64,000 nucleotides of DNA from Dyadobacter sp. SG02 (GCF_900109045.1 NZ_FNYL01000020.1:79315-143314), one strand, 5' to 3'. Positions 42,663-50,357 are shown, numbered from the stretch's first letter. Notes: generated from the letters alone by a model not told the origin. Translations and numbers: made by a program.

Positions 42663-43718
42663 CTACCCGTTAGTTAATGGTGCTTGCTCATTTTGCGGGT
42701 CATTTGTTTTATAATGCCCGGCTGCCCTGGCAAGTTCCTGGCGAATTTGCTTCCGGAGAATTCGTGGCCCAAGCACTTCGATTTTAGCGCCAAAGCCCAG
42801 CAGTTCGCGTTCAAGTTCGAAGTTGAGGACCACCCGGATGCTGAAAATCTTTCCCTGCGCATCACTGCTCAACAATTTTTGGGAAGCGTGGAGAGGCTTG
42901 GTGATTACATAGGGCGCATGGGCATGTTCGATACGGAATATAACCTCCGTATTGCGCTGCCCGGCTGTTTTGGTCACGCCAATTACATCGCTGTAATGGG
43001 TACTCAGGTCGAGAGAAGTATTTACCCTGTATGGCTCAGAGGTATCTTCGTGCAGTGTCTGAATGCGGTCGAGTGCGAGTGTGAGCAGTAGGGAATGGCG
43101 CTGGTGCGAATGTCCCAGTACGAACCACCGGTTACGGTGTTCTTTGAGCAAATAGGGGCTGAAACAAAAAGTACTTGCCTGCCGCGCTTTGAACGACTGG
43201 TAAGTAATGCACAATGCTGTTTTGGAGATGATCGCCCGCCTGATCACTTCAATATGTTCGAGGCCTTTCAGATGATCGTTCTTTTCAAAGTCAACTACTG
43301 GCATACTCTGCGTGCGCCGCGCGTGGATTTTGTCTTCCAGCCGGCTGACCATTTCGTTTAAGTCGGCAAAATGGCTAAACCCCTTGAATTGCTGCAATAA
43401 TGCCGACACCTCGCCCAGCACCGTCATATCCTGCGGGGTAAGCGGGATGTTGGTAATGCTGTAATTTTTGTCTTCGTAAGTATAGTACTTTCTATCGACC
43501 ACAATGATGGGCGCCTCGTAGCCCAGCTTGTCACTGCGCATCATTTCGATATCCGCCTGTACCGAACGCCTGCTGACGCCTTTTCGGATACCTTCATATT
43601 CATACAGCGCTTCCGAACAGGCTTCGATCAGATCGTCCAGGGCCCATTTGCGGAATCGGTTTTGTAAGCATCGGTCAATTGTCCGGTAGCGGATCAGTGC
43701 ATTGCGGTTAACAGGCAT
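42663..43718 (-). CDS. WYL-domain transcriptional regulator
   Basis: 351 residues from the ATG at 43718; a TTG two codons earlier is unlikely. N-terminal winged helix (NALIRYRTIDRCLQNRFRKWALDDLIEAC) is followed by a WYL domain (KTALCITYQSFKARQASTFCFSPYLLKEHRNRWFVLGHSHQ) and a WCX-type C-terminal extension (VVLNFELERELLGFGAKIEVLGPRILRKQI). WYL proteins sense nucleic acids or nucleotides and control defence and DNA/RNA repair loci. It is divergent from rtcB, with 99 bp between starts and a perfect inverted repeat in between, so it most likely regulates the rtcB-TROVE-RNA unit. Confidence 0.9.
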   Translation of the reverse strand: MPVNRNALIRYRTIDRCLQNRFRKWALDDLIEACSEALYEYEGIRKGVSRRSVQADIEMMRSDKLGYEAPIIVVDRKYYTYEDKNYSITNIPLTPQDMTVLGEVSALLQQFKGFSHFADLNEMVSRLEDKIHARRTQSMPVVDFEKNDHLKGLEHIEVIRRAIISKTALCITYQSFKARQASTFCFSPYLLKEHRNRWFVLGHSHQRHSLLLTLALDRIQTLHEDTSEPYRVNTSLDLSTHYSDVIGVTKTAGQRNTEVIFRIEHAHAPYVITKPLHASQKLLSSDAQGKIFSIRVVLNFELERELLGFGAKIEVLGPRILRKQIRQELARAAGHYKTNDPQNEQAPLTNG

Positions 43719-43754
43719 TTTCAAATTTTTTTGAAAAAATATCGAAATAAAATT

Positions 43755-43779
43755 TACTGCGCAAAAAGGCTGCGCAGTA
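43755..43779. promoter_or_regulatory. Inverted repeat operator candidate of the WYL regulator
   Basis: TACTGCGCA (43755-43763) and TGCGCAGTA (43771-43779) are exact reverse complements with a 7-bp spacer (AAAAGGC), a 16-bp centre spacing suited to a dimer. It lies between the divergent WYL and rtcB starts, 38 bp before rtcB, overlapping the expected core promoters of both. Confidence 0.6.
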
Positions 43780-43817
43780 CGCCATTTGCTTTGTAACCAT
43801 CAAACAGAAACACAGTC

Positions 43818-45272
43818 ATGGAAAAAGAAAAGATCAGTAACGGCGAAATAGGTGCATTGGGAATTGAAGACCTGGAATTGCTGGTGGCGTTCAGCCGCGT
43901 GGCAAATGGCCTTTTGAAGCACGAGGTGATGGACAAAGCCAGTATTCTCACCAACCTCGAAGCACTGATCGCCGATCCGATGCCTTATGCATTAAAGCGA
44001 AACGGGAAATTTAAGAATATCGCCGACCGGGTAATCGAACTGCGCAAGGATGGCAGATTTGTGAAGCAATTGCGCAGCGTACATAAACTGAAAGAAGAGA
44101 TTGCCGATTTCCCGGTATTCGGCCTGGAACATATTGAGGTGGGCGCCCTGGCACAGATGAAAACGGCGATTCAGCTACCCATCGCCGTTGCGGGCGCCCT
44201 CATGCCGGACGCACATCAGGGATATGGCCTGCCGATCGGAGGGGTTCTGGCGACTACCGCCGATACGATCATCCCTTACGCAGTAGGCGTCGACATTGCA
44301 TGCCGAATGTGCCTGAGCATTTTCGATATGCCGGCTTCGGTTGTCGACACGGAAAAGGAGAAGCTTGAAAAGCTGCTTGGAGAACATACGCATTTCGGGA
44401 TGGGGTCAACCTCTGCCAGGCATTTGGATACTACACTGTTCGACCGTAGCGAATGGAATGCAACCAAGGCGATCCGCTCATTGAAAACGAAAGCCTACAA
44501 CCAGTTGGGAACATCCGGAACTGGTAACCATTTTGTCGAATGGGGCGAGCTTTCCGTGGCGGAGAATGCCCTCGAAGGAATTCCGGGGGGAACGTATCTG
44601 GCGTTGCTATCGCATTCGGGTTCAAGGGGATTCGGCGGGAATATCGCAGATATTTATTCTAAAATCGCTATGGAGAAAACCCGGCTACCGAAAGAGGCCA
44701 AACATCTCGCCTGGCTGGACCTGCATACGGAAGAGGGGCAGGAGTATTGGCTGGCGATGAATCTCGCGGGAGATTATGCTTCGGCAAATCACCATGAAAT
44801 CCATAATAAAATCGCATTGGCACTGAATGTCGCGCCTGCGATGCGGATCGAGAACCACCACAATTTTGCATGGAAAGAGCAACTTTCGGATGGTACCGAA
44901 GTAATGGTGCATCGCAAAGGTGCAACGCCGGCCGGTGAGGGCGTTCTGGGGATCATTCCAGGTTCCATGAGCACGCCGGGGTTCGTGGTAAGGGGTAAGG
45001 GTGAAGCATCATCCATTCAGTCCGCGTCGCACGGAGCGGGTAGGCTTATGAGCCGAAGCGCGGCGTTCAAGACGATCCGCAAAGAAGATGTGGAAAGAAA
45101 CCTGCATGCAAACCGGGTTTCTGTGATCGGGTCAGGGCTGGACGAGGCGCCTATGGTTTACAAGGATATTCATACCGTAATGGCCGCCCAAACTGCACTG
45201 GTGGATGTGCTGGCACAATTCCAGCCGAGGATCGTGCGCATGGCGGATCCAAAGGAGAAAGCGGAAGATTAG
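43818..45272 (+). CDS. rtcB: RtcB-family RNA 3'-terminal-phosphate ligase
   Basis: 484 residues. The active-site chemistry is intact: D131-A-H133 (MPDAHQGYGLPIGGV), D159 and C162 in GVDIACRMCLS, H in GTSGTGNHFVEWGE, the C-terminal SHGAGRLMSR with the guanylated His, and the HRKGATPAGEG region. RtcB joins 2',3'-cyclic-phosphate (or 3'-phosphate) ends to 5'-OH ends with GTP and Mn, repairing or splicing tRNA. It is longer than E. coli RtcB (about 408) by an N-terminal extension of about 100 residues (ALGIEDLELLVAFSRVANGL). TROVE follows after 25 bp. Control by the divergent WYL protein is inferred. Confidence 0.95.
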   Translation: MEKEKISNGEIGALGIEDLELLVAFSRVANGLLKHEVMDKASILTNLEALIADPMPYALKRNGKFKNIADRVIELRKDGRFVKQLRSVHKLKEEIADFPVFGLEHIEVGALAQMKTAIQLPIAVAGALMPDAHQGYGLPIGGVLATTADTIIPYAVGVDIACRMCLSIFDMPASVVDTEKEKLEKLLGEHTHFGMGSTSARHLDTTLFDRSEWNATKAIRSLKTKAYNQLGTSGTGNHFVEWGELSVAENALEGIPGGTYLALLSHSGSRGFGGNIADIYSKIAMEKTRLPKEAKHLAWLDLHTEEGQEYWLAMNLAGDYASANHHEIHNKIALALNVAPAMRIENHHNFAWKEQLSDGTEVMVHRKGATPAGEGVLGIIPGSMSTPGFVVRGKGEASSIQSASHGAGRLMSRSAAFKTIRKEDVERNLHANRVSVIGSGLDEAPMVYKDIHTVMAAQTALVDVLAQFQPRIVRMADPKEKAED

Positions 45273-45283
45273 CTAATAAAAAG

Positions 45284-45291
45284 AAAGGAGG
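45284..45291 (+). promoter_or_regulatory. Strong ribosome binding site of the TROVE gene
   Basis: AAAGGAGG, 6 nt before the ATG at 45298. Shine-Dalgarno sites this complete are rare in this window, where most genes lack one, so the TROVE protein may be translated at a high or differently controlled rate. Confidence 0.7.
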
Positions 45292-45297
45292 TATATC

Positions 45298-46869
45298 ATG
45301 AAATTCAATACACAGGTTGCAAAAGTCAACGAGGTCCAAAACTATGAAGGCGCGAAAGCTTACCTGCTCGATCCGGCCATGGAACTTTACACGGCTGTCG
45401 TGACGTGGTCGCTGAACGATTCGTTCTATGAAAAGAACGATCAGCGGCTCATCAGGGTCCGGGCGCTGGTTGAAAAGGTGGAGCCTGAATTCGTTGCCAA
45501 GCTGGCGGTGTATGCCCGACACTTTATGTATATGCGCTCGGTGCCGCTGGTGTTGCTCACCGAACTTGCGCGTGTACACAAGGGCGATGACCTGGTCGCG
45601 AAGGCAACCGAAAAGGTAATTGCCCGTGCAGATGAAATTACAGAGCTGCTTGCGTGCTATCAGCTGCTAAATGAGCGGAAAGGCATGAAAAAGCTGAATG
45701 CTTTATCAAAACAACTGCAAAAAGGTCTGGCGGCAGCATTTAACAAATTCGACGCGTATCAATTTGGTAAGTACAACCGGGACAGCAGCGCCGTGAAACT
45801 CCGCGATGCTTTGTTCCTGGTCCACCCGAAAGCAAAGGATGCTGCACAGCAGGCGGTTTTTGACAAGATCGCGACCAATCAGCTCGAAACTCCCTACACC
45901 TGGGAAACGGAATTGTCGGCATTGGGACAACAGCTTTTTACAGACGAAACCCAACGTGCGGAAGCATTCCGGGCGAAATGGGAAGAGTTGATCGACAGCG
46001 GAAGATTAGGTTATATGGCGCTGCTGCGAAACCTGCGAAACCTGTTGGAAATGAATGTGTCTGCCGCGCACATCGGAAAAGTATGCGAAGTATTATCATC
46101 GCAAAAGGAAGTGCTCAAAGCGAAGCAATTTCCGTTCCGATACCTTTCGGCTTACCGCGAGCTTTTAAAAATGAAACTGCCGAAAGGCAAAGTTTCCCAT
46201 AAAATAATGAAGCTGTTCGGAAGCGAACCCGACGGGCGGGAACGGCTTATCAATGCATTGGAAGCAGCCATTGTCCAAAGCGCAGCAGGAATCAGCGGCT
46301 TCGGGAAGGAGACGCGCGTGCTGCTTGCATGCGACGTTTCGGGGTCAATGCAAACTCCCGTTTCGGCAAAGTCGAGTGTAATGCTGTACGATGTCGGACT
46401 GGTATTGGCAATGCTGTTGCAAAACCGGTGCGCTAATGTGGAAGTTGGGATGTTTGGGGATACCTGGAAGCGGATTCGAGTGGCGAAAACGAATATCCTG
46501 GCTAATGTGCAGGAGTTCTACAAGCGGGAAGGGGAAGTGGGATATGCCACCAACGGCTATCTGGTAATCAAGGACTTGTTACACCGAAAAGTGGTAATGG
46601 ATAAGGTAATGCTTTTCACCGATGGCCAGTTTTGGGATAGCTCCGGAACAGAAAGTATTCAGGACCTGTGGGTACGATACAAGCGCGAACTCGCACCGGA
46701 AGCAAAGCTCTATCTGTTTGATTTGCAAGGCTATCGGCAAGCGCCGTTGAGAATAATGCATAATGATGTCTATCTGATTGCCGGTTGGAGTGACAAGATT
46801 TTCGGAGTGCTGAATGCCTTGGAAAACGGAAGCAATACTTTGGAAATTATTAATAAGCAGGTAATCTAA
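45298..46869 (+). CDS. TROVE-domain (Ro60-like, Rsr) RNA-binding protein
   Basis: 523 residues. Residues about 1-330 are the helical ring of the TROVE fold (YTAVVTWSLNDSFYEKNDQRLIRVRALVEKVEPEFVAKLAVYARHFMYMRSVPLVLLTELAR). Residues about 338-523 are a von Willebrand A domain with the metal site D346-V-S-G-S350 (ACDVSGSMQTP) and FTDGQFWDSSG. Ro proteins bind Y RNAs around the ring and damaged RNA through its hole. In other bacteria the TROVE protein, RtcB and YrlA-type RNAs form an RNA-repair unit. Here three Y-like RNAs follow within 35-320 bp, which makes that role likely. Confidence 0.95.
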   Translation: MKFNTQVAKVNEVQNYEGAKAYLLDPAMELYTAVVTWSLNDSFYEKNDQRLIRVRALVEKVEPEFVAKLAVYARHFMYMRSVPLVLLTELARVHKGDDLVAKATEKVIARADEITELLACYQLLNERKGMKKLNALSKQLQKGLAAAFNKFDAYQFGKYNRDSSAVKLRDALFLVHPKAKDAAQQAVFDKIATNQLETPYTWETELSALGQQLFTDETQRAEAFRAKWEELIDSGRLGYMALLRNLRNLLEMNVSAAHIGKVCEVLSSQKEVLKAKQFPFRYLSAYRELLKMKLPKGKVSHKIMKLFGSEPDGRERLINALEAAIVQSAAGISGFGKETRVLLACDVSGSMQTPVSAKSSVMLYDVGLVLAMLLQNRCANVEVGMFGDTWKRIRVAKTNILANVQEFYKREGEVGYATNGYLVIKDLLHRKVVMDKVMLFTDGQFWDSSGTESIQDLWVRYKRELAPEAKLYLFDLQGYRQAPLRIMHNDVYLIAGWSDKIFGVLNALENGSNTLEIINKQVI

Positions 46870-46872
46870 AAA

Positions 46873-46895
46873 GGCGGCGCCAACATGGCGCCGCC
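46873..46895 (-). terminator. Strong GC hairpin after TROVE, terminator on the minus strand
   Basis: Perfect 10-bp stem GGCGGCGCCA (46873-46882) with TGGCGCCGCC (46886-46895), loop ACA. TTTTT follows on the minus strand; on the plus strand the next bases are GCAAAAAA, not a T-run. It may stop minus-strand transcription coming from the Fur-like gene, which would otherwise run antisense through the Y RNAs, or serve as a processing or stability element of the plus-strand message. Confidence 0.6.
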
Positions 46896-46903
46896 GCAAA
46901 AAA

Positions 46904-47026
46904 CAAGGATGCCGTAGAAACGGGATACTTCGCTGCACTTTTTGGGGAGGGCATTGTGGTGCAAATCATGATGGAGGTTCGAGTCCTCATCGCAGGCCCC
47001 CGCCCCGGTTCGGTTGTAGCTCCTTG
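46904..47026 (+). ncRNA. Y-RNA-like RNA 1 with a T-arm
   Basis: About 123 nt. Outer helix CAAGGA (46904-46909) with TCCTTG (47021-47026). Left internal loop TGCCGTA (46910-46916), the same as in the middle RNA. Inner helix AACGGG (46919-46924) with CCCGGTT (47004-47010, one bulged G). Then GATACTTCG (46924-46932), as in all three RNAs. Inside are a hairpin TGCAC/GTGCA (46934-46938 with 46959-46963) and a T-arm GGAGG-TTCGAGT-CCTCA (46973-46989; the outermost pair is a G-A mismatch). No clear D-arm or acceptor. Drawn by hand; energies not computed. Confidence 0.72.
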
Positions 47027-47037
47027 ACTAGAAGACA

Positions 47038-47185
47038 TTGGAAAAGTGCCGTAAATGCGTGATACTTCGACTGTCAATCGCCGTGTCGCCGGTTCGAATC
47101 CGGCCTGTTGCTTGCAGCAGTAGCTCAGTTGGTAGAGCAGGAGCACCGAAAGGTGCACTCACGTGTTGCCTGTTGCCTTTTCCAA
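47038..47185 (+). ncRNA. Y-RNA-like RNA 2 with a permuted tRNA-like module
   Basis: About 148 nt. Outer helix TTGGAAAAG (47038-47046) with CTTTTCCAA (47177-47185), 9 bp exact. Internal loop TGCCGTA (47047-47053) against GCCTGTTGC (47168-47176). Inner helix AATGCGTGA (47054-47062) with TCACGTGTT (47159-47167), two G-U pairs. Then GATACTTCG (47061-47069). Module: T-arm GCCGG-TTCGAAT-CCGGC (47088-47104); acceptor-like stem CTGTTGC (47105-47111) with GCAGCAG (47114-47120), closed by a CUUG tetraloop; TA; D-arm GCTC-AGTTGGTA-GAGC (47123-47138). A GNRA hairpin GCACC-GAAA-GGTGC (47143-47156) follows. The order T-arm, acceptor, D-arm is a circular permutation of a tRNA, as in YrlA-type Y RNAs. Confidence 0.85.
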
Positions 47186-47191
47186 CCACAT

Positions 47192-47290
47192 TGAAGGATG
47201 TCGTACATGCGTGATACTTCGTCTGGTGAAGCTGCCAATGGTAGCAGGGGTTCGACTCCCCAAAGCCACGCCTGGCCTGTTACTCCTTCA
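47192..47290 (+). ncRNA. Y-RNA-like RNA 3 with T-arm and a 3' T-run
   Basis: About 99 nt. Outer helix TGAAGGA (47192-47198) with TCCTTCA (47284-47290), 7 bp exact. Internal loop TGTCGTA (47199-47205) against GCCTGTTAC (47275-47283), nearly that of RNA 2. Inner helix CATGCGTG (47206-47213) with CACGCCTG (47267-47274, one mismatch). Then GATACTTCG (47213-47221). Inside: hairpin CTTC-GTCTGGT-GAAG (47217-47231), hairpin CTGCC-AAT-GGTAG (47232-47244) and T-arm GGGG-TTCGACT-CCCC (47247-47261). No D-arm or acceptor. TTCTTTTTT follows at 47291, so transcription may end here. Confidence 0.78.
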
Positions 47291-47614
47291 TTCTTTTTTA
47301 TTCAAAATTCTTACCCTAAACACACTCTTCCGCCCATCCAAAACCCTCCTTTCCGCAAAACCCGCATTTTCCAGCCAATTCAATGCCTCGTAAACGGTCG
47401 CTGGGCTGATCTTTACCCCGCTCGTGCGCAGCGAGCGCCAGAGCGTGTCGCCGTCGGTGTAGTCGTTGTGCTGGTCGAGGTGGAGGGCTACTACAATGCG
47501 TTTGCCGGCGTAGCGGATGTTGTTCTGGCTGCAATAGCGGAGTAGCAGGTCGGATAGGGACACGGGTGAGGTCGTTGATGAATGGATGGAATGTGATGCT
47601 AAAATCATACCCAT
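47288..47614 (-). CDS. Fur-like winged-helix regulator without metal-binding domain
   Basis: 108 residues. Residues about 25-105 fit the DNA-binding half of Fur proteins (YAGKRIVVALHLDQHNDYTDGDTLWRSLRTSGVKISPATVYEALNWLENAGFAERRVLDGRKSVFRVR), with the diagnostic ISPATVYEALNWLENAG. The C-terminal zinc and iron site is absent, so it is a short Fur-like repressor, found in several Bacteroidota. Its stop overlaps the last 3 bp of Y-RNA 3, so the two genes face each other tail to tail. Target unknown; the TonB receptor on its upstream side is a candidate. Confidence 0.8.
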   Translation of the reverse strand: MGMILASHSIHSSTTSPVSLSDLLLRYCSQNNIRYAGKRIVVALHLDQHNDYTDGDTLWRSLRTSGVKISPATVYEALNWLENAGFAERRVLDGRKSVFRVRILNKKE

Positions 47615-47656
47615 TAGTAGCGGAAAGCGCTACCAACCGTAAGCCCCCGGACAAAT

Positions 47657-47689
47657 AAAAACGGCCTGTGCAACTGCCAGGCCGTTTTT
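47657..47689 (-). terminator. Intrinsic terminator of the TonB-receptor gene
   Basis: Perfect 12-bp stem AAAAACGGCCTG (47657-47668) with CAGGCCGTTTTT (47678-47689), loop TGCAACTGC, with T-runs on both strands. It sits 20 bp after the minus-strand TonB-receptor stop at 47709. Confidence 0.9.
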
Positions 47690-47708
47690 CCACTACATTC
47701 CCGTAATT

Positions 47709-50357
47709 CTAAAAATTGTAATACAAATTGAGGCTGAACCTCGCTCCATTGCCGCGGGTATATTCCAGATCCTGCCCGCTGAACAGGTTCACGGTATTGA
47801 AATAGGTTTTGTTCAGCAGGTTTTCGATGCCCAACGCGGCGCGGATGTGCTTGCTGAATTCGTAGGAAGCATTCAAATTGGTCAGGTCGTAGGCGTCGAC
47901 CGGGCCTTCGCCGTTGCCGTATTTGCCGTTGGCCTGCTTGTCGAAGCGCTTCCGTTTGCCGGAGTATACCCAGAACAGGTTCAGGTTCAGCTTGTCGGCA
48001 GGCTGGTATTTGACGAATGCGGTCGCTTTGGGCGGGGTAATGCGGGCGCCCGTGAGGTAGCGGTCTTCCGGGTCGTCGAAATTGCCGTTGTCGTTCTGGT
48101 CGGCTTTGCCTTCTACATAGGAGTAGCTTCCTCCGAACGACAATTTATCCGACGACTGGAAATCGAGGGTGAACTCATAGCCTTTGATTTCCTCCGGCAA
48201 ACGCAGCGGCGTCATCACGCCATTCACGGTCACCATATCGGCGCCCAGTTTGGAAGTACTGATGAAATAGGCGGCCGTAAACTGCACAAACTTGTACTGG
48301 CTGCTGAACCCGGCCTCGTAATTGTTCACGATAATGGGTTTCGTATTAAGATTTGCAATGGTATTGGTGGTTGCCGAGCGCAAAATGCGTCCCAGCTCGC
48401 TGATCCCGAATGCCTGCGAAAAGTTGAAGAACGGGTTGAAAAGGCTGTATTTCGAATAGCGCAGACCTGCATTCATATTCAACGCCTTGTAATCCAGCTT
48501 ACCGCCTTTCACGGCCACGGCTCCTTCGCCGTTCGGTCCTTTGGCGAGGGTGCTGTAATCCTTCACTTCGATGCCGATATTCTCGAAACGCGCGCCGGTT
48601 TTCAAAGTCAGGTCTTTTACGATATCCAGCTTCACCTGCGCATAGGGTGCAATACTCGTCATATTCATGTCTGGCACATACACACGGCCGTCGGTGAGCA
48701 CCTGGTTGGTTACATCGCCGAGGATATCGATTCCGTAAGTAAGGCCGCCGTTGAAGTTTGGATTTACATTAAATGGGGTGTAAAAATTGGCCCGTAAACC
48801 CTTTTTGCGGGAAGTGATCTGCGTCTTTCCGGGACCGTACCAGCCTGTGGTAGAGGCAGTATAAGCATTCATCGATTCGAAACCGTTCATGTAAGCGGTC
48901 ACGTCCATGCTCGTTTTGCCCCAAAGCTCGCGGCGCAGGTAGCGAAGCGACAGGTTATAGTTAAATGGCGTTCCCTCGGCTTCTCCCAGGCTCTCGCCAG
49001 GCACGGCAATGGTCGGCGTTTCGCCATATACGCCCGTTTTATTCACATATTTGGTATACTGCCTGCTGCTGAACAGGTTGAAAGAAAATTCCAGTTCATT
49101 ATTGGTATTAAAATCATAAAAAAGCTTGGTATAGGCATTGTAAAGCCGTGTTTCCCCCAATCCGTTGGAGGTCGAGATCACATCGCCTTCGCCGTCCTTG
49201 TACACCCCCGTGCGGTCGAGCAGGCCGCTCACGACGTATGAAAACTTGTTGATTTTGCCTTGCAGCATTTGCGAAATGCGGTAACCCGGCGTGTCGCCCA
49301 TGTGGAACACGTTGCCGTGCATGCCGATCTGTGTAATGCCGCCAATGACTTTGTTTTCAGTAGGTTTGCGGGTAATGTAGTTGATCAGCCCTCCGCCTGC
49401 GCCGTTACCGTAAATGGCCGTAGCACCTTTCACTACCTCAATGCGTTCGAGCACGGCGGGGTCGATAGAGCGGATATCGCGGTTACCGTTCATGAGCGGC
49501 GTCGATTGCGGGATACCGTCCACGAGTACGAGGAGGCTGCGCCCGCGCAAGGTCTGACCGGTATTGGTAGCCTTGTTGTTCGGCATTCCGAGGCCGGGAA
49601 TGGTATTGCCGAGGATCGCCGCGATGGAGTTGTTGATCGTCGCCTGCTCCTGAATTTCTTTGGCTTTTAGAACCGCGATCGAAGCAGGTACGGAATTGAG
49701 GCTTTCGCGGACGCGTCCTGCCGAAACCACCACTTCGTTGAGGCTTTTATCGCCTTCCTGCACGACTACCGGTTCCAATGCGGCTTGTTCGTTAGCCTGC
49801 ACTTCAAACGGCATTTCGGCCGAGGAGAAACCCAGGTGCTGCACAAGCAGGCTATGTGAGCCTTCGGGAATGTCGGTAATGGTAAAAGCGCCGTGCTCGT
49901 CGGTTTGCGCGCCCTTTCCCGTACCCTTGATTACCACATTGGCAAATTCCACGGGCCCGCCACCGGGTGTTTGCACTTTCCCTTTCACCGAACCTTTGCC
50001 GGTTTTCGGGGCCGATTGGATCATAATCTGCCCGCCGCGGACCTTCATACCGCGTGCGGCGGTTCCCAACAACTCATCAAGGACGGCGCTCAATGTTTTG
50101 CCTTTCGCGTCGATACTGTATTTTTTGCGTGTATCAAGTTGATCGGCCGAGTAGGAGAAGCTCACGCCGGTTTGGTTTTCAATGCTTTCGAGAATCGTGG
50201 CCAGGCTGGTTTGTTGGTAATGCAGGCTCACTTTTTTGTCGAGTACCGATTGTTGCGCGAATGCCATCTGCCCCGATAGTAGCAACGAAGCGGTCAGCAA
50301 TGCTTTGAGCGACAGCCGCGTAAGTAACAGGAGGGAGCGTCTTCGTAATTGTTTCAT
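47709..50357 (-). CDS. TonB-dependent siderophore-type receptor with STN domain
   Basis: 882 residues. Signal peptide (LSLKALLTASLLLSGQMAFAQ), then an STN/secretin-like domain (LHYQQTSLATILESIENQTGVSFSYSADQLDTRKKYSID) that talks to FecR, a carboxypeptidase-like domain (KVQTPGGGPVEFANVVIKGTG), a TonB box and plug (LNEVVVSAGRVRESLNSVPAS, RGRSLLVLVDGIPQS), and a barrel ending in RFSLNLYYNF. The STN domain with FecR and an ECF sigma factor just upstream is the FecA/FecR/FecI surface-signalling layout, so iron-siderophore uptake is likely but the ligand is open. Confidence 0.92.
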   Translation of the reverse strand: MKQLRRRSLLLLTRLSLKALLTASLLLSGQMAFAQQSVLDKKVSLHYQQTSLATILESIENQTGVSFSYSADQLDTRKKYSIDAKGKTLSAVLDELLGTAARGMKVRGGQIMIQSAPKTGKGSVKGKVQTPGGGPVEFANVVIKGTGKGAQTDEHGAFTITDIPEGSHSLLVQHLGFSSAEMPFEVQANEQAALEPVVVQEGDKSLNEVVVSAGRVRESLNSVPASIAVLKAKEIQEQATINNSIAAILGNTIPGLGMPNNKATNTGQTLRGRSLLVLVDGIPQSTPLMNGNRDIRSIDPAVLERIEVVKGATAIYGNGAGGGLINYITRKPTENKVIGGITQIGMHGNVFHMGDTPGYRISQMLQGKINKFSYVVSGLLDRTGVYKDGEGDVISTSNGLGETRLYNAYTKLFYDFNTNNELEFSFNLFSSRQYTKYVNKTGVYGETPTIAVPGESLGEAEGTPFNYNLSLRYLRRELWGKTSMDVTAYMNGFESMNAYTASTTGWYGPGKTQITSRKKGLRANFYTPFNVNPNFNGGLTYGIDILGDVTNQVLTDGRVYVPDMNMTSIAPYAQVKLDIVKDLTLKTGARFENIGIEVKDYSTLAKGPNGEGAVAVKGGKLDYKALNMNAGLRYSKYSLFNPFFNFSQAFGISELGRILRSATTNTIANLNTKPIIVNNYEAGFSSQYKFVQFTAAYFISTSKLGADMVTVNGVMTPLRLPEEIKGYEFTLDFQSSDKLSFGGSYSYVEGKADQNDNGNFDDPEDRYLTGARITPPKATAFVKYQPADKLNLNLFWVYSGKRKRFDKQANGKYGNGEGPVDAYDLTNLNASYEFSKHIRAALGIENLLNKTYFNTVNLFSGQDLEYTRGNGARFSLNLYYNF

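Noticed and set aside
46904..47290. Ordinary tRNA genes
   Set aside because: T-arms are present, but no unit has acceptor, D-arm, anticodon arm and T-arm in the normal order; the middle one is permuted and the others lack D-arm and acceptor.
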